Positions 1 through 8,261 of a stretch of DNA of 64,000 bases are shown here, one piece after another. Source of the stretch: Arthrobacter sp. MMS18-M83 (lineage in GTDB: Bacteria > Actinomycetota > Actinomycetes > Actinomycetales > Micrococcaceae). The notes below the pieces were generated by a model, which searched no databases, was not told the DNA's origin, and saw nothing but the letters and a program-made list of their open reading frames with translations. Numbering within the stretch: position 1 is the first letter of the stretch; every line of letters starts with the position of its first letter. Made by a program: the position numbers and the translations under genes. The stretch is from assembly GCF_026683955.1 (NCBI RefSeq), contig NZ_CP113343.1:2790001-2854000 (forward strand). The letters are read 5' to 3'.

Positions 1-2945
1 CAAAGGGCGCACTGGAGACCATCTTCCCGGATGCCCAGATCTTCGATGTGCACAAGGCCTTTGCGGAGCGTTTCCGCCGGCTTCTGGGCATCAACTCGGA
101 CCAGGCGCTCCCGCTCCTGCGGGTGATCCAGGCAGGCAAGGGGCTCGGAGGCAGCGTCAACACGTTCTTCCGCGACCAGGTGCTGGATGCCCCGGCGACC
201 CTGACCGCCGCGGACGACGTCGTCGAGGAATTCAGCAACCTCATGTCCATCAGGCAGCGGCTGGAGGACGTCCGCCAGCAGCGCGATCAGCTCGCCCCCG
301 TGCCGGGAATGAACAAGGAGTATGCCCAGTCGTTGCTGGAGGCCAACCGGCTCCGGGAGCTCAGCGGCGAGGAATTCGACGCCCACAAGCAGCAGCTTTC
401 CGTCACTGTCCACGCCAAGACGTTGGCCCGTTTCAAGGACCTCGCCCAGGCGAAGGCAAAGGAACTCAGCGCGGAGCGGGGCGTCAGGGACTCCCTGGCC
501 AAAGAGCTGCGCCAGCTCGAATCGGATTACAACAACCAGGGGGGCAATGCGATTTCGGCGATCGAGCAGTCGCTGGAAAATGCCCGTGTCGGCCTCAAGC
601 TCCGCCAGCAAGTGGAGGGAGCAGCCCGCCAGGCGTTGGCCGACGCCGGGCTGAACCTTGAGTGGACGGCTGAGGGTTGGGAGCAGGCCCACGAGCAGGC
701 AGCGAGCCGCTCCGCCGAACTCAAGGACGATTCCGAAGCGCTGAGGGAACTCCGGTTCGAAGCCTTCGACGGCCACGCCACCAAGAAGCGCGAACTCGCC
801 GCGGCCCAGCAGGAGCTCGTCTCGCTGAAGACGCGCAAGTCCCTGCTGCCGCCGTCGAGCATTGAAAACCGCGCTGCGATCGCCGCAGCCACCGGCGTCC
901 CCGAGGACCGCATGCCCTTCGGCGGCGAGCTGATTGACCTCGCCGAGGGGGAGGAACGGTGGCGGCCCGCGGCCGAGCGCGCCCTGCGGAACCTGGCCAC
1001 GACGCTGCTGGTTCCGGGCGAGCACTTCGCCGCCGTCACGCGCTACCTCAACGACAACACCGTCCGCGGCGCCCTTCGGGCAGTCGACGTCTCCAAACCG
1101 CTCGCAGGCGGCGCTTTGGCTGTGGAGGACGTGTCCGACGGCGACTTGCTGACAAAGTTGAACATCCTCGCCTTGGGGGCGAACGCCGACGCCGGAGAGT
1201 GGATCCGCGAGCGGATCTCCCTCGATTTCGCCTACCCGTGTGTGGAAGACCCGGACGAACTCGCAAAGCTGGACAAAGGCCTGAGCCTGGGCGGCGTGGT
1301 CAAGCGAAACAAGCACACCGTGGAGAAGGACGATCGCTTTACGAGCCGGCAGGACTACGTGCTCGGCTTCGACAATGCTTCCAAGCTGGAACTCGTGGCC
1401 GCGAAGGTCGGGGAGCTCGAAAACGAGCTTGCGAAGGCCGCCGAACTCGCCCAAAGCCGCGAGGATTCCCACCAAGGCATGACGCGCCAACTCGAGGCGC
1501 TGCGCCGCATTGCCGACGACGAACGTGGTTGGGAACAGGTCTCGGCGGCGGTGGCCGCCGAGGAGCTCGCGAAGATCGAACAGCGGCTCAAGGATGCCCT
1601 GGCCGCGCAGGCCGACTTGGAACCCTTGCGGGCGAACATCGAGGCCGTGCGTGAAAAGCACCAGTCCTCCACAGGGTCGGCGGCGGTTTTGCAGAGCGAA
1701 TACAAGACGCTCGACCATCAGATGACCACGGCTGACGCCCTCCTGGATGCTGCCCGCAACCGCCTCGACCAGGCGCCGCCGTCGGGCACTACCGTTGCCT
1801 CCCTCGAACCGTACTTCAGCGCATTCGGCGAGGTGAGCGAGCTCCACGAACTGGACACCCTGGCTGCGGAAGTCCGGAGCAAGCTCTTGGCGGAGCTGCA
1901 CGCCGCCGAGTCGCGCGGGCAGGCGTTGGCCGAGCGGTTGACGCGCATGTTCGAAGGCTTCGTGCGCGAATGGGGCACCGCGATTTCCGCGGATCACGGC
2001 ACCTCCATCGGCGCGGCGGGCGAGTTCGAGTCCCGCTATCACCAGATCGTCAGCGAAGGCTTGCCAGCGCAGGAAGCCGAATTCCGGCAGTTCTTCAACC
2101 AGCGCACGCACGAATCGTTCAGTACGCTGCTCCACCTGCTCGACGAGGAACGCCGCGCGATCACCAGCCGCATCCTGCCCCTCAACGGCATCCTGTCGGA
2201 GGTCAATTTCCATGAGGGAAGCTTCCTGGAACTCGACATCAAGCAGACGCTGCCCGCAACCGCGAAGCAGTTCAAGGACGCTATCCACAACGCGTTGAAG
2301 ACGCGTCACACGCGGCCGTCCCGTTCGGCCGGTGCGGCTTCGGGGACCGGAGCCTTGCCTGAGGCGGACGACGACGTCGAACTCACCAACCGCTACAAGT
2401 CGCTCGAAACGCTGGTCAAGCGTCTCGGGTCTCAAACTCCGGAGGACCGGCGTTGGCGCGCAGAGGTGCTGGATGTCCGCGGCCATCTTTTCATCCAGTG
2501 CAAGGAGCATCGCTCGGTCCAGGGCCCGCGGGGCGGCAAGAAGACCGAGGTGTACATGCACGCGGACACCGGCTCGATGTCCGGTGGCGAGCGGCAGCGA
2601 TTCACGGCGTTCATCATGGCCGCCGCCCTGAGCTACCAACTGGGTATCGCCGAGCAGGGATTCACCACCTATGGCACGGTGATGATGGACGAGGCGTTCG
2701 TCCTGGCCTCGGAGGAATTCGCCGGTGCGGGAATCAAGGCGCTGCACGAGTTCGGCTTCCAGTTGTTGCTGGCCGCGCCCGAGAACGTGATCGACCTTTC
2801 CCGGCACCTTGGCTCAGTCACCGAAATCCTGCGCGACAAACGAACCAACCGCTCCGGCGTGCTCACCGCTCCCGTGATTGGCGGCCCGGGCGTTCCGGGC
2901 GCATGGCGTTCCGAGGCCAACCCCGTGGACATCGTGTTCCGCTAG
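1..2945 (+). CDS. jetC: JetC/MukB-like SMC ATPase (Wadjet component), 5' truncated by window edge
   Basis: The reading frame is open from the first bases of the window, so the start lies upstream; at least 981 codons are visible. The middle is long, charged and coiled-coil-like (about residues 70-250 and 430-600 of the visible part). The C-terminus carries an ABC signature, SMSGGERQRF, then a hydrophobic Walker B, TVMMDEAF, and a D-loop-like ASEEFAGAG. This is the head organisation of MukB/MksB/JetC proteins. In Wadjet (JetABCD) and MksBEFG systems this subunit is the loop-extruding ATPase that senses small circular DNA, acting with a kleisin (JetA), JetB and the nuclease JetD. The Walker A half would be upstream. 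No JetD gene follows; the next gene is an SGNH hydrolase. The alternative is another SbcC/MukB-like ATPase outside a Wadjet operon. The family call is firm; the specific JetC label is an inference. Confidence 0.75.
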   Translation, partial: KGALETIFPDAQIFDVHKAFAERFRRLLGINSDQALPLLRVIQAGKGLGGSVNTFFRDQVLDAPATLTAADDVVEEFSNLMSIRQRLEDVRQQRDQLAPVPGMNKEYAQSLLEANRLRELSGEEFDAHKQQLSVTVHAKTLARFKDLAQAKAKELSAERGVRDSLAKELRQLESDYNNQGGNAISAIEQSLENARVGLKLRQQVEGAARQALADAGLNLEWTAEGWEQAHEQAASRSAELKDDSEALRELRFEAFDGHATKKRELAAAQQELVSLKTRKSLLPPSSIENRAAIAAATGVPEDRMPFGGELIDLAEGEERWRPAAERALRNLATTLLVPGEHFAAVTRYLNDNTVRGALRAVDVSKPLAGGALAVEDVSDGDLLTKLNILALGANADAGEWIRERISLDFAYPCVEDPDELAKLDKGLSLGGVVKRNKHTVEKDDRFTSRQDYVLGFDNASKLELVAAKVGELENELAKAAELAQSREDSHQGMTRQLEALRRIADDERGWEQVSAAVAAEELAKIEQRLKDALAAQADLEPLRANIEAVREKHQSSTGSAAVLQSEYKTLDHQMTTADALLDAARNRLDQAPPSGTTVASLEPYFSAFGEVSELHELDTLAAEVRSKLLAELHAAESRGQALAERLTRMFEGFVREWGTAISADHGTSIGAAGEFESRYHQIVSEGLPAQEAEFRQFFNQRTHESFSTLLHLLDEERRAITSRILPLNGILSEVNFHEGSFLELDIKQTLPATAKQFKDAIHNALKTRHTRPSRSAGAASGTGALPEADDDVELTNRYKSLETLVKRLGSQTPEDRRWRAEVLDVRGHLFIQCKEHRSVQGPRGGKKTEVYMHADTGSMSGGERQRFTAFIMAAALSYQLGIAEQGFTTYGTVMMDEAFVLASEEFAGAGIKALHEFGFQLLLAAPENVIDLSRHLGSVTEILRDKRTNRSGVLTAPVIGGPGVPGAWRSEANPVDIVFR

Positions 2946-2949
2946 CTCC

Positions 2950-3110
2950 GACGCTCGCTCACGTTTGTGGTACTTCCGGCGGACGCTCGCTCACCTTTAT
3001 GGCACTTCCGGCGGACGCTCGCTCACATCAGGTGAGCGACCGTTCGGCCAAACGGCCCCATAGGAGAGCGGGCGTGCGGCCAAACGGCCCCATACGTGAT
3101 CGAGCGTCGA
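2950..3110. repeat. Array of 32-bp tandem repeats, inverted then direct
   Basis: Right after the jetC stop codon, GACGCTCGCTCAC recurs at 2950, 2982 and 3014, exactly 32 bp apart, with related sequence between. After a four-base junction at 3027-3030 the same core appears reversed (GGTGAGCGA at 3031), and CGGCCAAACGGCCCCATA recurs at 3045 and 3077, again 32 bp apart. The array is therefore two and a half minus-oriented units meeting about two and a half plus-oriented units. The junction can fold as a hairpin (GTCGCTCAC/GTGAGCGAC type). The same unit family occurs at 17677-18095. Confidence 0.85.
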
Positions 3111-3157
3111 ATTAACCTGGGCTTTGCCGGCGGGCAACCGGGCGGGGTTACGCTGGC

Positions 3158-4081
3158 GTGGTGGCTGGGAACGTGCTTCATGCTGACCAGAACGGACGAC
3201 GGCGGTTTGTTGCCTTGGGCGATTCCTTCACCGAGGGCGTGGGGGACCGGAACAAGACGCTCCCGAACGGCGTCCGGGGCTGGGCCGACCGCGTCGCCGA
3301 GAAACTGGCCAAGGCTGAACCTGGCTGGGAGTATGCCAACCTTGCCGTCCGGAGCAAGCGCCTCCGCCATATCGTTGAGGAACAGTTGGACCGGGCCTTG
3401 GCCATGCAACCCACGCTCATCACTCTCTATGCCGGCGGCAACGACATCTTGGACTTCGGCACGGACATGGACCAACTCATGGCCGAATACGAAAAGCTCG
3501 TAGCGCGCCTGGCGGCGACAGGAGCCACGTTGGTCCTGTTCACGGGGTACGACGTCAAGGTCTCGGCCGTGCTTGAACCCTTCAAGAAGCGGAACGCTCT
3601 CTACAACGAGCGTGTTCGCGAATTGGCGGCCAAGTACGGGGCCGTGTTGGTGGACTATTGGTGCCTTGACGCCTACCACGACCGCCGAATGTGGGCCTCG
3701 GACCGCCTCCACATGTCCAAAGCGGGACACAAATACATGGCGGCGCAGGTCCTGGATCACCTCGGCGTGCCGCATAAGTTCTCCCCCAAGGATTGGGAAC
3801 CGCCGCAGCGCCTCAACCTGCGCGATTGGGAACGTCGTCAGCGCCGCTGGGTAAACGAGTGGGTCCTTCCGCTGTTCGGCCGGAAGCTCCGCGGCGTCAC
3901 ACTCGGGGACATGCTGAGCCCCCGTTGGCCGGAGTTGGTGAAGGTTCCGCGGAAGGCGGGGCTGCGGAAACTCGCGGAACGCCAAGCCGCCGTGGCAGGC
4001 TCGGCCGCTGCCGCGACTGGAAGCAAGACGCCAAACAACGCACAAGGCACCGCTCAAGACAACGGAGGGACAGGACTTTGA
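3158..4081 (+). CDS. SGNH/GDSL-family hydrolase, paralog 1
   Basis: A 307-residue cytosolic-looking protein of the SGNH hydrolase family (serine esterases and lipases). Block I is VALGDSFTEG with the nucleophile Ser23. Block III is YAGGNDIL. Block V is DRLHMSKAGH with the Asp/His pair. There is no signal peptide, and the substrate cannot be told from sequence. The C-terminal 90 residues are basic and contain a DWERRQRRWV stretch outside the catalytic fold. The start is uncertain: GTG 3158 is the longest, and GTG 3173 is possible, since neither has a strong ribosome binding site. The stop overlaps the next gene, a close paralog (TTGA), so the two are probably co-translated. Confidence 0.85.
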   Translation: MVAGNVLHADQNGRRRFVALGDSFTEGVGDRNKTLPNGVRGWADRVAEKLAKAEPGWEYANLAVRSKRLRHIVEEQLDRALAMQPTLITLYAGGNDILDFGTDMDQLMAEYEKLVARLAATGATLVLFTGYDVKVSAVLEPFKKRNALYNERVRELAAKYGAVLVDYWCLDAYHDRRMWASDRLHMSKAGHKYMAAQVLDHLGVPHKFSPKDWEPPQRLNLRDWERRQRRWVNEWVLPLFGRKLRGVTLGDMLSPRWPELVKVPRKAGLRKLAERQAAVAGSAAAATGSKTPNNAQGTAQDNGGTGL

Positions 4082-4890
4082 CCACGCATGTGGCGCTGCG
4101 ATTCGTGGCCGTCGGGGATTCCTTCACGGAAGGGGTCGGCGATGCCGACCTTCGCCTTCCCAACGATTGCCGCGGCTGGGCCGATCGCGTCGCCGAGGAA
4201 TTGGCCAGGCACCAGCCGCGGACGCAGTACGCCAACTTGGCCCTCCGCGGGCTGCGGCTCAAACAGATCGTGGAGAAACAACTCAATCCGGCGCTTCGCA
4301 TGGCTCCCACGCTGGTCAGTTTCCACGCCGGCGGCAACGATCTCCTCGGTGCACGGCTGGACATGCGCTCCCTGATCGGCAGATTCGAGGACGCAGTTGC
4401 CAGGATCGCGGAGAGCGGTGCCCATGTCCTGCTTTTCACCGAGTACAACGTGCCGCTCTCGCCCGTATTGGAACCGTTCAAGCTCCGCACGGCCGTTTTC
4501 AATAAGCACATCCGGCGCATTTCCGCGGCCTACGGAACGCTCCTGGTGGACCATTGGTGCTTCGAAAAGTACCAGGACCGCCGCATGTGGGCTCCGGACC
4601 GGCTGCATATGTCCGGCATCGGACACGAATATATGGCGAAGAAGGTCTTGGAAGTTTTGGGTGCCACCCATTCGCTCGGCTCACCGGTGCTCGGGGCACT
4701 GCAGCCGCGGAGCCGTGCCGAGATCGTGGCCGACGACGCCGCGTGGCTCAGGCGCGATGTGGCGCCGTGGCTTTCGCGCCGTTTCAGGGGAGTTTCGAGC
4801 GGGGATCACCTCAGCGCCCGCTGGCCCGCACTCATGCCGGTGGTCTTGCCGGAGCGCCTGGGGATGTCCGCTCAGCCAGTCCGGCTTTGA
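4078..4890 (+). CDS. SGNH/GDSL-family hydrolase, paralog 2
   Basis: A 270-residue SGNH hydrolase with GDSFTEG (Ser15), HAGGNDLL and DRLHMSGIGH, closely similar to its upstream neighbour across the whole catalytic domain. I place the start at TTG 4078. It overlaps the preceding TGA stop, lies about eight bases after a good Shine-Dalgarno (GGAGGG), and gives an N-terminus that aligns with the other two paralogs. A longer in-frame opening further upstream merely overlaps paralog 1. This looks like a tandem duplication followed by divergence, and the pair should be one transcriptional unit. The substrate is unknown. Confidence 0.85.
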   Translation: MTTHVALRFVAVGDSFTEGVGDADLRLPNDCRGWADRVAEELARHQPRTQYANLALRGLRLKQIVEKQLNPALRMAPTLVSFHAGGNDLLGARLDMRSLIGRFEDAVARIAESGAHVLLFTEYNVPLSPVLEPFKLRTAVFNKHIRRISAAYGTLLVDHWCFEKYQDRRMWAPDRLHMSGIGHEYMAKKVLEVLGATHSLGSPVLGALQPRSRAEIVADDAAWLRRDVAPWLSRRFRGVSSGDHLSARWPALMPVVLPERLGMSAQPVRL

Positions 4891-4899
4891 GGTGCGGCA

Positions 4900-5001
4900 G
4901 CGTCACGCCTGACATCTTTTTGGGGATGAGCGAGCATCGAAACAGCGAATTTCCGGCCTTCTCGCCCAAGCCAGGCGCCAAAAATGTGCTCTGCGTGACG
5001 C
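4900..5001. terminator. Long-loop inverted repeat between convergent genes
   Basis: GCGTCACGC at 4900-4908 is repeated in reverse complement as GCGTGACGC at 4993-5001, between the convergent SGNH and YciI genes. The arms are short and the loop is about 85 bases, so a role as a bidirectional terminator is only a possibility. Confidence 0.3.
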
Positions 5002-5019
5002 CCCGGAACCGCAGCCAGA

Positions 5020-5304
5020 TTAGTCCAGCAGGATTTCGTAGCCTGTGGACGCCGTGGTCACCGTGAATTCGATGATCTCGAAGTCGGCCACCCCGTTGAC
5101 ATAGAACGGGTCCGTCGCCAAGGAAGCGTCCAGCGTCGCACGATCAACGTTGGACAACAGCACACCGCCGATCGCCGGAACGCGCCGTCCGGACGCAAGG
5201 AAAGTGCCGGCGTCGAACGCTTCTTTGACCCAATCCATGTGTGCGGGGCGGTGGAAGTCGACGATCTCGTCGGGAACCTTGTATGTCAGTGAAACGACGA
5301 ACAT
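5020..5304 (-). CDS. YciI family protein
   Basis: A 94-residue protein of the YciI/YCII (ferredoxin-like, dimeric alpha+beta barrel) family. It opens with MFVVSLTYKVP and has the family's conserved histidine and aspartate region, HRPAHMDWVKEAFDAG, followed by ASGRRVPAIGG. Family members are small putative enzymes, some acting as chlorocatechol dehydrochlorinases, most of unknown substrate. The gene stands alone: it converges with the SGNH gene and runs in the same direction as, and about 60 bases downstream of, the dinucleotide-binding protein gene, so both may share one transcript controlled by the MarR operators. Confidence 0.85.
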   Translation of the reverse strand: MFVVSLTYKVPDEIVDFHRPAHMDWVKEAFDAGTFLASGRRVPAIGGVLLSNVDRATLDASLATDPFYVNGVADFEIIEFTVTTASTGYEILLD

Positions 5305-5364
5305 GCCGCCAGCCTACAACGCGGAGGGCGGCCAAAAGGGACCGCCCTCCGAAATCGCAACGCC

Positions 5365-5997
5365 CTACGGCAGCAGTTTGACCGCGGAGTTCCAGTTGTA
5401 GTCGGGGTGGGCTTCGCTGATCTGCAGGGTCATGACGAGCAGCTGGAAGGCTTCGAGCTCACGCGAGCGGCGCAGCGGCCCGACGTTCACCGGGCGCAGC
5501 CCGGCACCTTTGACGAAGTCGACGACGGCGGCTGTCGCCTCGGCGTCGTCGCCCGCCACCAGCACGTCAAGGGTCTGGCCGTTCACTTCGCCCTCCGCGA
5601 GCGTGGCTGCGAAGACAGTGTTGAACGCCTTGACTACCGATGCGCCGGGGACCAATGCCTGGAGTTCTTCGGCGGCCGAGGTTCCGGCGGGGACGGTGAG
5701 GGAATCGAAGGTTTCGAAGTTCACAGGGTTGGAGATGTCCACGATCGTCTTCCCGTTGAGCGCGGAGCCATAGGAGGAAAGCACTGCCTTGGAGGCCTCG
5801 AACGGAGTGGCCAGTACCACGATGCTGCCTTCCACCGGGGATCCCGTGGTGCCGGAGGTTCCGTTGACTGATGCGGCCAGCGCGGCAGCGGAGCCTGCGT
5901 CGCGGCCGAGGATCTGGACGCTCTTGCCTGCGGTGGCGGCGCGGGCCGCAATTCCGGACGCCATGTTGCCAGTGCCGATGATGGTGATGTCAGCCAT
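5365..5997 (-). CDS. NADPH-dependent F420 reductase-like / dinucleotide-binding protein
   Basis: A 210-residue Rossmann protein. The N-terminus, ITIIGTGNMASGIA, is a GxGxxA dinucleotide-binding turn. Further on are a VVLATPFEA strand end and DISNPVNFE, as in F420H2:NADP oxidoreductase-like proteins (NADP_oxidoreductase_F420 family). Whether it uses F420 or simply NADP(H) is not decided by sequence. ATG 5997 is chosen because AAAGGA lies at the right distance and the fold starts there. It is divergent from a MarR regulator, with two palindromic operators between them, so it is very probably the main target of that regulator. Such pairs often respond to electrophilic or phenolic compounds, which here is inference. 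Confidence 0.8.
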   Translation of the reverse strand: MADITIIGTGNMASGIAARAATAGKSVQILGRDAGSAAALAASVNGTSGTTGSPVEGSIVVLATPFEASKAVLSSYGSALNGKTIVDISNPVNFETFDSLTVPAGTSAAEELQALVPGASVVKAFNTVFAATLAEGEVNGQTLDVLVAGDDAEATAAVVDFVKGAGLRPVNVGPLRRSRELEAFQLLVMTLQISEAHPDYNWNSAVKLLP

Positions 5998-6051
5998 TGT
6001 TGTTCCTTTGCTTGGATGCTCATGGTCCTGCGGATTGGTCCGCATTCACTT

Positions 6052-6101
6052 ACTTGAAGCTTCAACTAAAACCATAATGACATTAAGTTGAAGTGTCAAG
6101 T
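6052..6101. promoter_or_regulatory. Two MarR-type operators in divergent promoter region
   Basis: A perfect 12-bp palindrome TTGAAGCTTCAA lies at 6054-6065, and a near copy TTGAAGTGTCAA lies at 6088-6099. Their centres are 34 bp apart, about three helical turns, so dimers would bind the same face of the DNA. Both are flanked by ACT/AGT. They sit between the reductase-like gene and the MarR gene. Confidence 0.7.
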
Positions 6102-6126
6102 ATTAATTTCCTTCTAAGATGAATCC

Positions 6127-6606
6127 ATGACCGAACCGCGCTGGCTCAACGCCGACGAACGCCGTGCCTGGCTGGCCCTCCTGAGTATCAACACCCTGCT
6201 GCCCGCAGCTTTGGACACCCAGCTGCAAGCGGCCGGAAAATTGTCGCTGTTCGACTACAACGTGCTCGCCATGCTGTCCGAAGCGGATGGGCGGTTCCTC
6301 CCGATGAGTGAGCTCGCGGCCCGCACCAGCGCGTCGCTGTCCAGGCTGTCGCACGTCGTCACCAAGCTGCAGAGACGCGGCTGGGTGGAGCGCGAGGCGC
6401 ACCCGGGCGATGCCCGCGTCACCGTGGCGCACCTGACGGACGCCGGCATGGACACTATCGTGTCCCTCGCTCCGGGTCATGTGGATGCCGTCCGCTCGTT
6501 GATGCTGGATGCCATGACCGACGACGACGTCGCGGACCTCGCGCGGATCGGCGAGAAGATCGTGGCGCGACTGGACGACGATCACTGGATCCTGCGCGAA
6601 CGCTGA
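6127..6606 (+). CDS. MarR family transcriptional regulator
   Basis: A 159-residue winged helix-turn-helix protein. The recognition region is MSELAARTSASLSRLSHVV, followed by the wing KLQRRGWVEREAHPGDARVT, where the conserved D-x-R of the MarR wing is present. The flanking helices form the dimerisation domain. It is transcribed away from the dinucleotide-binding protein, and two TTGAAGnnTCAA operators lie in the 129-bp gap, so autoregulation together with control of the neighbour is expected. The start at ATG 6127 is only 25 bases after the second operator, and there is no strong Shine-Dalgarno, so a short or leaderless transcript is possible. Confidence 0.88.
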   Translation: MTEPRWLNADERRAWLALLSINTLLPAALDTQLQAAGKLSLFDYNVLAMLSEADGRFLPMSELAARTSASLSRLSHVVTKLQRRGWVEREAHPGDARVTVAHLTDAGMDTIVSLAPGHVDAVRSLMLDAMTDDDVADLARIGEKIVARLDDDHWILRER

Positions 6607-6661
6607 GCCGCGGCCTGCTGCCCGCGTGACGGCCGCCCCGCACTAATGAAAGACTGGCGCC

Positions 6662-7423
6662 ATGGATTTTTCTGCCCGGTATGTGGCATTGGGAGACTCA
6701 TTCACCGAAGGGCTTGGCGACGCCGACCCCTCGCGACCCAACGGAGTCAGGGGATGGGCGGACCTCGTTGCCCATCAGCTGGCCCAAAGCAACGACAATT
6801 TCGGCTACGCCAACCTGGCCATCCGCGGCAAGAAGCTCCGGCAAGTCATGGCAGAACAGGTGGACGCCGCCGTCGCGCTTCAACCGACGCTGGTGACCCT
6901 GTACGCCGGGGCAAACGACATCTTCCGCCCCAAAGTGGACATCGACAGGCTCATGGCCGACTACGAAGCCGGCATCGAGAAGCTAAGCGCCACCGGGGCC
7001 ACATTGCTTCTCTTTACCGGTTTCGACGCCCGCAGTTCCAAGGTTTTCGGCACCATGCGCGGACGCACCGCGATCTACAACGAATTGCTGCGGGAAATCG
7101 CCGAAAACCATGGTGGGCTGCTGGTGGACTATTGGCGCTTCAGCGAATACCACGACTGGCACATGTGGGCGCAGGACCGAATGCACATGTCCACTGCTGG
7201 CCACATCAACATGGCCAACCGCGTCTTGGCAGTCCTCGAACACGAGGGTTCCTTGGAGGTGCCCCCACCTGTCCCGCAACCCCAGCTTGCGCGGGTGGAA
7301 GCCTTGCGTGCCAACGCGCGTTGGGCCCGTGAACACGCTGCCCCATGGGTCGTCCGTCGAGTTACGGGCAAATCGTCGGGCGACGGCCTGAGCCCGAAGT
7401 ATCCGCAGCTCACCCGGCCCTAG
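6662..7423 (+). CDS. SGNH/GDSL-family hydrolase, paralog 3
   Basis: A 253-residue paralog of the two hydrolases at 3158-4890, separated from them by the YciI/MarR genes. The catalytic blocks are ALGDSFTEG (Ser13), YAGANDIF and DRMHMSTAGH; in block III the first Gly of GGND is replaced by Ala, as is common in the family. The C-terminal tail again contains the basic ARWAREHAAPWV segment and SGDGLSPKYP seen in the paralogs, so the conserved region extends beyond the SGNH core. The 3' end overlaps the convergent apbE-like gene by 14 bases. No signal peptide is visible. Confidence 0.85.
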   Translation: MDFSARYVALGDSFTEGLGDADPSRPNGVRGWADLVAHQLAQSNDNFGYANLAIRGKKLRQVMAEQVDAAVALQPTLVTLYAGANDIFRPKVDIDRLMADYEAGIEKLSATGATLLLFTGFDARSSKVFGTMRGRTAIYNELLREIAENHGGLLVDYWRFSEYHDWHMWAQDRMHMSTAGHINMANRVLAVLEHEGSLEVPPPVPQPQLARVEALRANARWAREHAAPWVVRRVTGKSSGDGLSPKYPQLTRP

Positions 7424-8261
7424 CAGCGTGGTTCCTGAATCCCGGCGTCGCGAGCAGTCCGCCGTCGTTCTTCACGGCGAGCACCTCCACGTCCCAGCGG
7501 GAGGTGGCCAGCGCGAGGGTCCGGGCGCCGCCGGCCATGATGGCGGTGGCCAGGACATCGGCTGTGACGATATCGGCCGCCGCGACGGAAACTTGCCGGA
7601 ACCCCTCGGTGCGCTCGGTTTGAAGGCCTGCTGACCAAATGTGGTGGCCGCGTTCGCTGGTTCCGGAGGTTGCCAGCGCTCGCTTGTTGCCGACAAGCGG
7701 AAATGCGGTCAGGAGCGTCGTCCGATCCGCCGGATCAACAATCCCCGCCAGCCACGGCCGCGCGCTGCCCGGTGTCGGCGAGCCGTCCACCAGCACATCC
7801 CCACCCGCATTGAGGCACCAGTCCTTCAGGCCCAGTGCGAGCAGCGACGTTCCGGCTTCCCGCATCGCATGTCCCTTGACGATCCCCGCCAAGTCCACGA
7901 CGCCGTCGGGCCGTTCCGCTGTGAACGCATTTTCGGTAAGCGTGCGCCACTCGGAGGCCTGGACATACAGCCGGCGCATATCAGCTGAGGCGTCCGTCAG
8001 CGCCAACTCGCCCCGGGCCATCGCGCTCGCCTCCGAGTCGGCACGGTAGAGACTAAACGTCCGATCCAGCCCGTTGAACAACTGCTCGACGACGGCGATG
8101 GCCGCCTCGAGCTCGTCCACCGCAGCTTGGGGAGCGGTCGCCGGACCAGCGGGGACGGCCAGGCTCACCACAGTGCCCATGCTCGTGAACGTGCGGGAAC
8201 GAAGTCGCGGCTCTTTCTTGCCCTGCTGAGGCCCGCTGGGCTTAGAGATGGGCTGCATCAA
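7410..8261 (-). CDS. apbE: FAD:protein FMN transferase (ApbE family)
   Basis: A 283-residue ApbE-family protein. It transfers FMN from FAD to a threonine in target flavoproteins. Recognisable parts are TSMGTVVSL near the N-terminus, LDRTFSLYRADSEAS, the VVDLAGIVKGHAM motif, the nucleotide-binding region LNAGGDVLVDG, and the metal-site region TADVLATAIMAGG. There is no lipobox or clear signal peptide, so it is probably cytosolic or weakly membrane-associated, as in several actinobacterial homologs. It overlaps the end of the FMN-binding protein gene by 20 bases and is the third gene of an operon with a flavocytochrome, so its substrate is very likely the neighbouring FMN_bind protein. Confidence 0.9.
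   Translation of the reverse strand: MMQPISKPSGPQQGKKEPRLRSRTFTSMGTVVSLAVPAGPATAPQAAVDELEAAIAVVEQLFNGLDRTFSLYRADSEASAMARGELALTDASADMRRLYVQASEWRTLTENAFTAERPDGVVDLAGIVKGHAMREAGTSLLALGLKDWCLNAGGDVLVDGSPTPGSARPWLAGIVDPADRTTLLTAFPLVGNKRALATSGTSERGHHIWSAGLQTERTEGFRQVSVAAADIVTADVLATAIMAGGARTLALATSRWDVEVLAVKNDGGLLATPGFRNHAARAG

Noticed and set aside
2945..3096. Short spaced repeats resembling a CRISPR array
   Set aside because: The interval between the cores is also repeated, the units are contiguous 32-mers and orientation switches midway; there are no unique spacers or cas genes.
2453..3115. 220-codon open frame overlapping the end of jetC, considered as a JetD remnant
   Set aside because: It is an arginine- and proline-rich shadow of jetC in another frame with no nuclease motifs and no start signal.
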